This document shows positions 1 to 7,345 of a DNA stretch of 64,000 nt, in pieces. The position numbers were made by a program, and so were the translations under genes. Numbering within the stretch: the stretch's first letter is position 1; each line of letters begins with the position of its first letter. This DNA is from Cellvibrio sp. pealriver (GTDB taxonomy: Bacteria > Pseudomonadota > Gammaproteobacteria > Pseudomonadales > Cellvibrionaceae), in NCBI RefSeq assembly GCF_001183545.1, contig NZ_KQ236688.1, forward strand, positions 337,139-401,138. The letters are read 5' to 3'. The notes below the pieces were generated by a model. That model had not been told where the DNA came from. It was given only the letters and a program-made list of their open reading frames with translations, and ran no database searches.

Positions 1-137
1 GGGTGCAAAATGGCAAAGCGCCGAAAGGCCGTAAGCTATCACCTGGCGTCACTGTATGGAGCCGTTCAAGTATTCACGCTTTTATTGAAAAGTTAGAGGC
101 CGAAAGTACCGATACCACCCCGCCCGAGGCCGCCTAA
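1..137 (+). CDS. AlpA-family phage/satellite regulator, C-terminal part only
   Basis: This is an open frame entering from the left edge and ending at a TAA at 135-137. The visible 44 residues include GRKLSPGVTVWSRSSIHAFI, the second half of the small winged helix-turn-helix of AlpA-type regulators, where a conserved tryptophan precedes a serine and a final helix. The N-terminal half and start lie outside the window. AlpA proteins of P4-like satellites activate integrase or excision genes. The next gene begins two bases after the stop, so the three small genes here are probably one transcript leading into the primase-helicase. Family assignment rests on the short C-terminal match only. Confidence 0.7.
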   Translation, partial: VQNGKAPKGRKLSPGVTVWSRSSIHAFIEKLEAESTDTTPPEAA

Positions 138-138
138 T

Positions 139-468
139 ATGACCTCTCGCACTCACGCCCAATACACCCAAACCCAAATCATAGAGCGCTGCGCCTGTAT
201 CACTCTGGATGATCTTTTGTCCCGTGGTGCTAATGCGCTCAACCCCATGTTTAAACGCCTTGCCAGCTTCATGCAAAGCGCCGCTGCTTACGATTGCGGC
301 GCTCATTTATTGGAGTGGCCGGACGGCTCGCTAGTGTTGGTAATTAGCCATAACGCCCGCGACTTTTCGCAGCTATCGCCCGAGACAATTACCGCCGCTT
401 ATAGCTACACGGTGCGCGGTTGTGGGCTGATTTATCGTGACGTTGGGGGTGCCGACAATGCCGCCTAG
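139..468 (+). CDS. hypothetical element-encoded protein, 109 aa
   Basis: I do not recognise this protein. It starts with an ATG two bases after the AlpA stop and ends inside the start of the next gene, so it sits in a tightly packed operon. It is soluble, with no signal peptide or membrane segment, and has a cysteine pair near residues 18-20. Residues 60-100 look like a small alpha/beta domain. Genes of this size between alpA and the primase are typical of P4-like satellites and usually have no known function. The operon position and absence of in-frame stops support it as real; function is unknown. Confidence 0.6.
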   Translation: MTSRTHAQYTQTQIIERCACITLDDLLSRGANALNPMFKRLASFMQSAAAYDCGAHLLEWPDGSLVLVISHNARDFSQLSPETITAAYSYTVRGCGLIYRDVGGADNAA

Positions 469-853
469 TCTGCCGCTATTTCCGTTTACTGCATTGGATA
501 TTACGAAACCAAAAATCTATGAAGAAAAAGAGGACGCTATTCATGATCTAAAACAGCACGATAAAAGGCTTAGCGATAAGCAATATCAAGAGTTTTGCAT
601 CATCGAAAAAAGAAGGGATTATCAAAACTATTTTGTTCGTTATTTGGTTTGGGGTGATGGTAATTGGTCATGTGTATATGACCGTTTTAATTGGCCTTTA
701 AGGGCTATTCAGCCCGGACAAATTGAGGCCGCATATCACGCATGTAAGGTGCTAATCGATAACCCAAAACAAATACCTAAGCATTGGTTTCACTTAAATG
801 TAGGGGCGTTTATTGATCTGACCATCATTGATGAGGTGCGTATTGATAGCTAA
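458..853 (+). CDS. hypothetical element-encoded protein, 131 aa
   Basis: The chosen ATG at 458 lies within the last codons of the preceding gene (11-base overlap), which suggests translational coupling; a longer reading would need a start at 437 with no better ribosome site. The product is soluble, rich in lysine, aspartate and aromatic residues (many W, Y and F between residues 60 and 120), and lacks recognisable motifs. The coding sequence is more AT-rich than its neighbours, a possible sign of separate acquisition. It is followed by about 80 bases and then the primase-helicase. Function unknown. Confidence 0.6.
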   Translation: MPPSLPLFPFTALDITKPKIYEEKEDAIHDLKQHDKRLSDKQYQEFCIIEKRRDYQNYFVRYLVWGDGNWSCVYDRFNWPLRAIQPGQIEAAYHACKVLIDNPKQIPKHWFHLNVGAFIDLTIIDEVRIDS

Positions 854-934
854 TACCGGCTTAGTCTCGCACTGAATGCCGCCCTTATCGGGTGCGGGAA
901 TAACGTTTGTTCATTGAAAAAAGAGTTTTTTAGA

Positions 935-3910
935 ATGGGTAAAAAACTGGATTTTAAGAAAATAAATTCACTGGCTTTGGCGCAAGCTGAATCCATTGTT
1001 AGCCACTACGCTCCGGACGGGAAATTAAATGGCCGCGAATGGGTGGCGCGCAATCCCAATAGAAACGACAGCAAGGCCGGTTCGTTTTCTATCAACGTTG
1101 ATACCGGCGTATGGTGTGATTTTGCCACTGACGACAAGGGCGGCGATTTGGTGAGTTATGTGGCTTATGTGTTGCGCCTAAGCCAAGGGGATGCGTTTAA
1201 AACACTGGCGCATTATTTGGGGGTTAGTGATGAACCCTTGGGCGAATTTGAGCGCACCAACACGGCCACACCGACACCCCCAAAGGCACCTAAAGAGCCA
1301 GCCTTTAAACCGATATTACCGCCACCACCAGACGCCGCCAAAACATGCCCTGTGCATTTTCCGCAATTCGGTAAGGCTTCGCACTATTGGAATTACAAAA
1401 GCGCATCTGGTGATCTGCTTATGCGTGTGTGTCGCTTTGATCGCACTACCAGCGCAGGCGAACGCGCCAAGGAATATCGCCCCGTTGTGTATGGCACTGG
1501 CACCAGCAAAGGCAAAGAGCGCACTGGCTGGCACTGGCGACAATTACCGGACAATCGACCGCTCTATGGGCTGGATTATTTGGCCGCTGCGCTGGTATCG
1601 GCTCCCGTGGTATTGGTCGAGGGTGAAAAAGCGTGTGATGCAGCGCGTGGGCTGTTTAATGCGTTCCCGTGTATGACGTGGAGCGGTGGCAGTAAAGCGA
1701 TTGGCAAAACCGACTTTGCGCCCTTGGTTGGCCGTGATGTGTGGTTGTGGCCGGATAACGATTTGGCTGGTGATAAAACTATTGATGTGCTGCGCCCTGT
1801 GCTGAATGCCATAGGAGTTAAATCGTTTCGGGTTTTTGATTTATCGGTGTTTGCCCGTTTCATACCTGGCACCGGTGGCCAGTTGGTCGAGGGTGAATAT
1901 ACATGGCCAGAAAAAGCAGACGCCTTTGATGCAGTTGCACAGGGTTGGTTATCGCCACACATAAACGAACTGGTGCAACGTAATGCGCTGTTATTGCCAT
2001 TAGAAGGCGAGACACCAGCACCGCAACCCATCATCACCCCCAATGACGAAAACGCCACCAGCGATAAAACAAGCGCAATCCCTTATGGTTTTAAAGTCGA
2101 TGATGACGGGGTGTATGCCTATGATCCCAAAGCCGAAAAACACCGCCGGATTTGTTCGCGGCTGGATGTGCTGGCCTATTGCCGTGATGCTAATGATGCA
2201 GGCGATAACTGGGGAATTTTGGTGCGGTTTAATAACCGTGATGGCAAAGAAAAACGCCTTAATTTTCCGCTGGAATTGTTCGGCAGTGATGGCGGTACCG
2301 AAGTCACCAAACGCCTATTAGGTATGGGGCTGGAATATGACGCCCACCGCGAGAGCAAGCGCAAAGTATTGGAGTATTTACAAGGCCATAAAACCCAAGA
2401 GCGTATCGGGTTGGTACACAAAACCGGCTGGCACAAAAGCGCGTTTGTATTGCCGGATCGCATTATTGGAGGCACCGAAGAAACACTATTGTTTTATACC
2501 GAAGGTGCAAGCCTGTGCAAATTATCCGAGCGCGGCACCTTGGCCGAATGGCAAGAAAATGTAAGCCGTTATTGTATCGATAACCCCTTGGCCTTGTTTG
2601 CGGTAAGTGCGGCTTTTTCTGCGCCCTTGGTTGATTTGCTGGGGGTGGAAACAATGGGTTTTCACTTTTATGGCGATAGCTCTTGGGGCAAGTCCACGCT
2701 GTTAAATATTGCGTGCTCGGTATTTGGTAAACCGGACGATTATAAAAAAACGTGGAGATCAACTTCTAATGGTATGGAGGCCGTAGCCGCTTCCCATTCT
2801 GAGATGTTGTTAGCTCTGGATGAAATAAACCAAATGGAAGGCCGATATGTGGGCGAGATAATTTATATGCTTGGCAATGGCAGTGGAAAGACCCGTGCAA
2901 ATGATCGTGGCGGTGCGCGTGATGATTCGCACCGCTGGCGCTTTACGTTTTTATCCAATGGTGAAAAAACATTAGAGCAATACATGGGCGAAGCCGGTAA
3001 AACTCAAACCGCCGGAATGGAAATGCGCTTTTTGGAAATACGCGCAACATTGCACGATTCAGAGGCCGATATTAAACGCATGGGGGTGTTTAACAATGCG
3101 CATGGGCTAATGGGCGGCGCGGCGCTTTCAGAGCTACTAAAAGGCACTATGGCGCAATACCACGGCACAGCCTTTCCCGCGTTTTTAAATGCGCTGGTGC
3201 GAGAGCTGGAAGGTGACAAGCGAAGTAAATTTATTGCATCCATGTTGTCGCGGTTGGAAAAATTCAGAAAGGAACGCTTAACCGATAATGCCAGTGGGCA
3301 AGTGCATAGGGCTGCGGTTAAATTTGCGTTAGTGGGTTGGGCGGGTGAGTTGGCCACACACTGGAAAATCACCGGTTGGCAACAAGGTCAGGCGATTAAT
3401 GCAGCGGCCAATTGTTTTAATACCTGGCTTCGCGCCCGTGGGGGTGATGGCAATTTTGAAGAAAAGCAAATGTTGGAGCATGTGCGCCAGCAATTCACCA
3501 AATACAGTGAATCACGCTTTAAACGCTGGGATGATCCCGAAGAAAGTAAAAATGCGGTGATCGATTCGCATGTACCTATTGCGGCTGAATGCTGGGGTTA
3601 TCGGCGTGAGCCGCGCATTAAAGATTATTTAGAGGGTGATTCGTCAGACGTGATTTTTTACGTTTACAAAGACGCATTTAAAAACGATATTTGCAAAGGT
3701 TATGACCATAACCGCATCGCCAAAATGCTGCGCAACTTGGGGGCTTTACAGCCCACGATAGAGGGCAATGGTAAGGAACGTATGGATAGAAAAGAAAAGC
3801 TACCACGCATGGGAAATAAACGGGTTTGGTGCTACAAAATCACGCTATCCGCGTTAATGGCCGAAGGCGAGGAAAGCGAAAGTGATTTACAAAATGTTGC
3901 GGGGTTTTAG
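935..3910 (+). CDS. DUF927-type primase-helicase of an integrative element
   Basis: This protein of about 991 residues is the probable replication protein of the element. The N-terminal ~100 residues resemble the zinc-binding/CHC2-like region of DnaG-type primases (GREWVARNPNRND, then WCDFATDDKGGDLVSY), though I see no full zinc-finger cysteine set. A Toprim-like segment follows, with VLVEGEKACDAA near residue 228 and LWPDNDLAGD near 272. The C-terminal half is a DUF927 helicase with Walker A GDSSWGKST near 580 and Walker B LLALDEI near 626. I take the ATG at 935, preceded by an AAGAG ribosome site; a TTG at 914 is the alternative. An intrinsic terminator follows directly. This gene defines the region as a P4-like satellite or similar autonomous element. 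Confidence 0.88.
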   Translation: MGKKLDFKKINSLALAQAESIVSHYAPDGKLNGREWVARNPNRNDSKAGSFSINVDTGVWCDFATDDKGGDLVSYVAYVLRLSQGDAFKTLAHYLGVSDEPLGEFERTNTATPTPPKAPKEPAFKPILPPPPDAAKTCPVHFPQFGKASHYWNYKSASGDLLMRVCRFDRTTSAGERAKEYRPVVYGTGTSKGKERTGWHWRQLPDNRPLYGLDYLAAALVSAPVVLVEGEKACDAARGLFNAFPCMTWSGGSKAIGKTDFAPLVGRDVWLWPDNDLAGDKTIDVLRPVLNAIGVKSFRVFDLSVFARFIPGTGGQLVEGEYTWPEKADAFDAVAQGWLSPHINELVQRNALLLPLEGETPAPQPIITPNDENATSDKTSAIPYGFKVDDDGVYAYDPKAEKHRRICSRLDVLAYCRDANDAGDNWGILVRFNNRDGKEKRLNFPLELFGSDGGTEVTKRLLGMGLEYDAHRESKRKVLEYLQGHKTQERIGLVHKTGWHKSAFVLPDRIIGGTEETLLFYTEGASLCKLSERGTLAEWQENVSRYCIDNPLALFAVSAAFSAPLVDLLGVETMGFHFYGDSSWGKSTLLNIACSVFGKPDDYKKTWRSTSNGMEAVAASHSEMLLALDEINQMEGRYVGEIIYMLGNGSGKTRANDRGGARDDSHRWRFTFLSNGEKTLEQYMGEAGKTQTAGMEMRFLEIRATLHDSEADIKRMGVFNNAHGLMGGAALSELLKGTMAQYHGTAFPAFLNALVRELEGDKRSKFIASMLSRLEKFRKERLTDNASGQVHRAAVKFALVGWAGELATHWKITGWQQGQAINAAANCFNTWLRARGGDGNFEEKQMLEHVRQQFTKYSESRFKRWDDPEESKNAVIDSHVPIAAECWGYRREPRIKDYLEGDSSDVIFYVYKDAFKNDICKGYDHNRIAKMLRNLGALQPTIEGNGKERMDRKEKLPRMGNKRVWCYKITLSALMAEGEESESDLQNVAGF

Positions 3911-3925
3911 TGGTTAGTGAGTGAT

Positions 3926-3956
3926 AAAAAAGCCGGTGTTTTTTCACCGGCTTTTT
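3926..3956. terminator. bidirectional intrinsic terminator
   Basis: A perfect stem AAAAAGCCGGTG/CACCGGCTTTTT with a T6 loop lies between the primase-helicase and the convergent small gene that ends at 3962. The A-run on the left and T-run on the right let it act on both strands. Confidence 0.9.
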
Positions 3957-3961
3957 AGTTT

Positions 3962-4267
3962 TTACTGGTATTCAATGAGGATTCTTATCTGCTCCAAATA
4001 GCCTTCAACTCCCCATAGAGCGTTTTGTATTGTTTCGTGGCTGAGTCTCTCTGTATCGTCACCGTTAAACTGTAAATCAAGTAGCTTAAGAGTAGCGCTA
4101 GCCCGTGAAATTGCGCAAAAAATTGCATCTTTATCGAGCTTGCCTTCATCGCAAGAAAATAAATAATTTTCTGGTGTGCCATTAGGCTGAACTTGAAACG
4201 AAACTTTATCGCCGATTGGGTTTGTAACACCGCCAAAAATTGGGTTTGAAATTGTGCCGTTGCTCAT
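3962..4267 (-). CDS. hypothetical small protein, paralogue of the next gene
   Basis: About 101 residues from an ATG at 4267, with GGTGAG just upstream; a GTG at 4276 is possible. The C-terminal ~55 residues align with the neighbouring gene product: both have a helix with AI..A...., then HxTI.xALW.V.G...Q..I.I at the end. The shared pattern (two amphipathic helices around an ALW motif) resembles the small DUF3077/DUF6124-like proteins of Pseudomonas, but I would not assign it. It is the last gene of a three-gene leftward set diverging from the XRE regulator, so it is probably repressed with them. Function unknown. Confidence 0.6.
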   Translation of the reverse strand: MSNGTISNPIFGGVTNPIGDKVSFQVQPNGTPENYLFSCDEGKLDKDAIFCAISRASATLKLLDLQFNGDDTERLSHETIQNALWGVEGYLEQIRILIEYQ

Positions 4268-4285
4268 TTTGCTCACCAGTTTAAA

Positions 4286-4570
4286 TTAATTTTTAGCGTG
4301 AATAAGTGGGTGCACTGATTCGTAGGCGTGGTCGATCATTATTTCCATTTGATCGATATGCCCCTGCACTGACCAAAGCGCCTCTGCGATTGTGTGGGGG
4401 TGAATCGTATCTGCACCCTCGGTGTTGAGCGCTACTATCAGCATGGTTAAAACTGCGTTTACTCTACCTTTGGCGCAGTTGATCGCATCGATGGGGAATA
4501 ATTCATCTTTTGGGATACTCATAAAACCTTCTGGTGTGTCACCGTAGTTTTTTGCGGCTGCTTTGCTCAT
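4286..4570 (-). CDS. hypothetical small protein, paralogue of the preceding gene
   Basis: A 94-residue protein from the ATG at 4570, preceded by a GGAG ribosome site with nine-base spacing; an ATG at 4585 lacks such a site. Residues 30-85 match the neighbour at 3962-4267 in length and pattern (CAKGRVNAV, HPHTIAEALWSVQGHIDQME), so the two probably arose by duplication. There is no signal peptide or membrane helix. It is the middle gene of the leftward trio facing the XRE repressor. The function is unknown; small helical proteins like this in satellites often modulate host or helper phage. Confidence 0.6.
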   Translation of the reverse strand: MSKAAAKNYGDTPEGFMSIPKDELFPIDAINCAKGRVNAVLTMLIVALNTEGADTIHPHTIAEALWSVQGHIDQMEIMIDHAYESVHPLIHAKN

Positions 4571-4588
4571 GATTAATTGCTCCAATGA

Positions 4589-4801
4589 TTAATGAATAAC
4601 ACGGGTTTTGATGAATGCTTTCGGGTTGGTTTTACGCACCCGCTCAAGTGTGGCGAGTGCTTCTACCTGGCTGCTGAATTCACGGGCGATCAATTGCACG
4701 TCCCGCACTTTGCGCCGCCAGTCGGTAATAACATCGGTATGGATAGTAAAAACGGCTTGGTGCGCGGTTAAAGCGGCCTGTGATACAGTGCTGTTACTCA
4801 T
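4589..4801 (-). CDS. hypothetical small protein, 70 aa
   Basis: The likely start is the ATG at 4801 (MSNSTVSQAALTAHQ), giving a 70-residue basic protein; longer readings to 4915 would run through the operator region and are unlikely. The sequence is predicted mostly helical and rich in T, V, A and R, with an RxxRKVRDVQ patch that could bind nucleic acid or protein. It is the first gene of the leftward set diverging from the XRE-family regulator, about 160 bases away. No family recognised. Confidence 0.5.
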   Translation of the reverse strand: MSNSTVSQAALTAHQAVFTIHTDVITDWRRKVRDVQLIAREFSSQVEALATLERVRKTNPKAFIKTRVIH

Positions 4802-4866
4802 TAGCTGATACCCATTCAATCGGTTAATGATGAAGCCCGAGGGTGTTGCCGCACTCTTGGGCTTTT

Positions 4867-4948
4867 TTATTGGCTTTACGTGGTCTAATATAGACTCAAT
4901 AAAACACATTATCAATCTATTATTGGCTTTATTTTGTCTAAATTAGAC
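4867..4948. promoter_or_regulatory. duplicated operator region between divergent genes
   Basis: Two perfect palindromes, GTCTA-ATA-TAGAC (4883-4895) and GTCTA-AAT-TAGAC (4936-4948), lie 53 bp apart centre to centre, about five helical turns. Each is embedded in a longer imperfect repeat: 4867-4895 and 4920-4948 both begin TTATTGGCTTTA and match over about 29 bp. The pair sits between the leftward small genes and the XRE-type regulator, so it is most simply the binding site of that regulator, allowing control of both directions and cooperative looping. Confidence 0.7.
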
Positions 4949-4963
4949 CTTTTTGGGGGTGTT

Positions 4964-5194
4964 ATGTTGTCTGGTGCTCAATGCCGAATGGCTAGGGGCT
5001 TGTTGTGTTGGAGTGTCCAAGTGCTTGCGGACAAGTCAGGGGTAGGCACAACCACGATTAAGCGGGTAGAACTAATCGATAGCGTTTTGGATGGGGCACA
5101 GGTGCGCACCCTACAGGCCATAGCCAAGGCGTTTACTGATACCGGCAAGGTTCGCTTTGATGGCCTTGATGGGGTGTATATCGTGGGCGAGTGA
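4964..5194 (+). CDS. XRE-family (Cro/CI-like) transcriptional regulator, 76 aa
   Basis: The ATG at 4964 follows a GGGGGT ribosome site; a TTG 30 bases upstream would overlap the second operator and is unlikely. Residues 2-40 form a classical helix-turn-helix (LSGAQCRMARGLL, then VQVLADKSGVGTTTIKRVE), as in small phage and conjugative-element repressors. The remaining part (LQAIAKAFTDTGKVRFDGLDGVYI) matches the usual end of this class. It lies divergent from the three leftward genes, with two GTCTA-N3-TAGAC palindromes in between, so autoregulation and control of the leftward genes are likely. Fold confident; exact role inferred. Confidence 0.85.
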   Translation: MLSGAQCRMARGLLCWSVQVLADKSGVGTTTIKRVELIDSVLDGAQVRTLQAIAKAFTDTGKVRFDGLDGVYIVGE

Positions 5195-5332
5195 TGCCCA
5201 TTTGCTTAATGTTCCACGGCTTCCCTGTGTGCTAATCCCGTCTTTATTTCCCGTCGTTGGTGCTAATCCTTCACTGCTCTTGGGGTGCATCACCCCCATA
5301 TTATCGCCCTTGCATGGGCTTAATTAGACTTT

Positions 5333-5445
5333 GTTCCCCACTTTCAAAACCCAGTGGGGAACGGTGTTTGGGGAACTTTTCACTAATTAACTATAAGTAA
5401 ATCAATAACTTAAAAATCGTTCCCCACTTTCCCCGTGTTCCCCAC
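5333..5445. repeat. iteron-like GTTCCCCAC repeats
   Basis: Five copies of GTTCCCCA(C) or its complement occur in 113 bp: 5333-5341, 5354-5362 (inverted), 5369-5376 (inverted, 8 of 9), 5419-5427 and 5437-5445. The first two form a perfect 10-bp inverted repeat with a 10-base spacer. An AT-rich stretch (5377-5418) separates the two groups. Clustered short repeats beside an AT-rich segment, in an element with its own primase-helicase, resemble a replication origin; a regulator binding array is the alternative. Confidence 0.6.
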
Positions 5446-5501
5446 CCAAAAAAGAGGCTAGGGAATATCTGCGCTATAAATAACCCTTCCCCCGCCCCCT
5501 T

Positions 5502-5762
5502 TTAGTGGTGCCACTTGTGCGCGATGTTCCACGCGGATAGATGGCGCTTAATGGCTTTCAGGTTTGTACGGATTAGCCTTTTTATTGTTGGGTTTAGGTC
5601 GGCTTTCGCCGGTGTTTGGTAGGTTCTTCCGGTGACTCTAATCAATGCGGGAGGTAGCGCCGTGCTTTCTGCGTAGCTCCACCATGTATAGGCTTCCTTC
5701 CTTGGTCGGTGGGGGTGTCTAAAAGTTTTAAGCCCTAGCCTGAATGACCGTTCTCCCCGCAT
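5502..5762 (-). CDS. possible small protein of unknown function, 86 aa
   Basis: An open frame of 86 codons, very basic (many K, R and H), ending KAIKRHLSAWNIAHKWHH. It might be a conserved short protein of P4-like elements, as related-looking short frames near satellite repressors are familiar, but I cannot name the family. It has an ATG start but no strong ribosome site. The surrounding DNA is repeat-rich and may encode structured RNA instead, so the coding call is uncertain. Confidence 0.35.
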   Translation of the reverse strand: MRGERSFRLGLKTFRHPHRPRKEAYTWWSYAESTALPPALIRVTGRTYQTPAKADLNPTIKRLIRTNLKAIKRHLSAWNIAHKWHH

Positions 5763-5814
5763 TTATTTCATACCTGGCAAATTAAATATAAAAAGCCAAT
5801 AGGTAGGGGTAGGT

Positions 5815-5959
5815 TTAAACCTTGGCTATGATGGATCGGACACCGCACCTTCAATGAGATTTTTACGTACGCCGAATTGAAAAGAGATTCACCATTAGGT
5901 AGATGGGAGGGGGTGGGTTAAAACCTTGGCCGTGATCGGTTGGACACCGCACCTTCAAT
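5815..5959. repeat. 40-bp direct repeat pair, 104 bp apart
   Basis: Copies at 5815-5855 and 5919-5959 share TAAACCTTGGC, then an identical 18-bp core GGACACCGCACCTTCAAT (5838-5855 and 5942-5959), exactly 104 bp apart. Each core is followed within a few bases by a T-run. Both are preceded by G-rich sequence containing TTAGGTAG or ATAGGTAG. They could be protein-binding sites or two related short RNA ends. Confidence 0.65.
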
Positions 5960-6157
5960 CGTTTTTTTGTGGGCCCGAAAATTATAGGGGGGGGATTAAA
6001 TGCTATGGGGTATTGGTGTCACCCCCCACCCTTTAGGTTCTTCCCGAGGTTTTTAATCATACGGAGCAATGCCTCGCACTAAATCGCCAAAGATGGTCGG
6101 CTATAGGGGGTTGTGGTGGTAAAGATCACCCCCAATTTGTGGGGCACATTTGAAGTC

Positions 6158-6180
6158 TGGGGGTATATTTGGGGGTATAT
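6158..6180. repeat. tandem 11-bp repeat TGGGGGTATAT
   Basis: Two exact copies of TGGGGGTATAT lie at 6158-6168 and 6170-6180, a 12-bp period. A further GTGGGGCA is just upstream. Short direct repeats near the end of an integrative element are typical of integrase or excisionase arm sites. Confidence 0.5.
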
Positions 6181-6259
6181 GGAAAGATCGAATAGGTTGT
6201 ATGTCAATAAAAACAATGACTTACATTGGTTATTCAAGTGATCCCGAGGCGCCATATAC

Positions 6260-6287
6260 AAAAGCCCGCTTCAATAGCGGGCTTTTT
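6260..6287 (+). terminator. intrinsic terminator at the element/chromosome junction
   Basis: Perfect stem AAAAGCCCGCT/AGCGGGCTTTT with loop TCAAT, followed by T residues (6283-6287). It separates the repeat-rich element end from the HDOD gene. It may have belonged to the gene into which the element integrated. Confidence 0.85.
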
Positions 6288-6450
6288 CGTTTCTGCTTGT
6301 CGCTGTTGTGTTAAATCTGCGTTATTAAACCTCAATTTTTAACCTCGCTTATTGCTATCCATTCATCCTTTGCTATACCCAAAGCAGGTGGGGGAGGTTG
6401 AGGTAACTGTAGCTGCTCCTGCGTCTTGGGTTGGATCAAGTGAGGATATC

Positions 6451-7272
6451 GTGGAGCTTAAAAATTTAATTGATAACGCACAAAAGTTGCCAAATATTCC
6501 TAAAGTAGTACAGGAGTTAATAGAGAGTTTCGGCGACGAAAATATTAACAATGAAGCTATTGCAAAAAAAATCAGCTCGGATCAGGTGTTAACTGCCAAG
6601 CTGTTGCGTGCTGCTAATTCGGCCCATTATGGCGGTAACCGTAAGGTAGGTTCGGTAAATGATGCCGTGTTTATCTTGGGTTTTAACGCAGTGCGTACGC
6701 TGGTATTGGCCTCGGGTATCACGGGGGCATTTAAGGCACCGGAAGGATTTGATCTTCCCGCTTTTTGGCATAATAGTTTTGCTGTGGCGGCTACCTGTAA
6801 ATGGCTGGCAAAGTTCTCTAAAGATGATGCTGAAACAGCATTTACCTGTGGGATGATCCATAACATTGGTGAATTATTAATTCACATTTTATTGCCTGAA
6901 GAGTGTAAAGAAATTCAAAAGGTTGTAGACAGAGGCGCACGCAATTCTGATATTGAAAAAAATGTGTTGGGATTCAATTTCCCTGAGGCGGGTGCTGAAT
7001 TGGCTAACCGCTGGAAATTCCCCGATGCAATTGTCGATGGTATTCGTTATCAATTGAATCCATCATCAGCTCCTCAATTTTCGCGCTTCGCGGCGTTGAT
7101 CAATATTGCTGACTACATCGTGCATGAAAATGAGAAGGGGTCTGATTCTGAATTGCTTGAACATTTTCCTAATGAGCTGGCTACCCAGTTGGGAATCAAT
7201 CTGGTGAAACTGATGGAGCGAATTGATGAGACCAAAGATTTGATGGGAGGCTTTGACGAATTGCTGCATTGA
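6451..7272 (+). CDS. HDOD-domain signalling protein
   Basis: A 273-residue single-domain HDOD protein. The HDOD fold is an HD-like helical domain usually lacking catalytic metal ligands, found in proteins of chemotaxis, motility and cyclic-nucleotide signalling. Evidence includes LPNIPKVVQELIE (residues ~10-22), the KLLRAANSAHYG helix, the AVFILGFNAVRTLV segment and CGMIHNIGELLI. The GTG at 6451, with TGAGGA four bases upstream, is the best start; the frame stays open to 6352, but that extra N-terminus (rich in V, A and P) does not look like protein of this family. The gene is followed by a terminator and converges on dusC. It is probably the first chromosomal gene beyond the integrated element. 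Confidence 0.88.
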   Translation: MELKNLIDNAQKLPNIPKVVQELIESFGDENINNEAIAKKISSDQVLTAKLLRAANSAHYGGNRKVGSVNDAVFILGFNAVRTLVLASGITGAFKAPEGFDLPAFWHNSFAVAATCKWLAKFSKDDAETAFTCGMIHNIGELLIHILLPEECKEIQKVVDRGARNSDIEKNVLGFNFPEAGAELANRWKFPDAIVDGIRYQLNPSSAPQFSRFAALINIADYIVHENEKGSDSELLEHFPNELATQLGINLVKLMERIDETKDLMGGFDELLH

Positions 7273-7295
7273 TTCGCCAAGGTTGAATTGATAGC

Positions 7296-7324
7296 AAAAA
7301 GCCCGTGTTCTGCACGGGCTTTTT
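7296..7324. terminator. bidirectional terminator between HDOD gene and dusC
   Basis: Perfect 12-bp stem AAAAAGCCCGTG/CACGGGCTTTTT, loop TTCTG. It lies between convergent genes and has A and T runs on both sides, so it can serve both. Confidence 0.92.
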
Positions 7325-7345
7325 ATTTGATAGATCGACCATAGA

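Larger units (their letters stand above)
5763..6259. other. gene-free, repeat-rich right end of the element
   Basis: I see no credible gene here. It holds a direct repeat pair (5815-5855 and 5919-5959), a G8 run at 5987-5994 with a C-rich partner near 6020-6030, a tandem TGGGGGTATAT repeat (6158-6180), and, just before the terminator, a tRNA-3'-end-like string (about 6236-6253, ending GAGGCGCCA). This is the expected place for integrase/excisionase arm sites and the right attachment site, but no core repeat can be confirmed because the left end is outside the window. Confidence 0.45.

Noticed and set aside
6230..6256. Possible tRNA 3' half with encoded CCA
   Set aside because: The span from the T-loop to CCA is one base short and the T-stem has mismatches; no anticodon arm precedes it. 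Kept only as a weak attachment-site hint.
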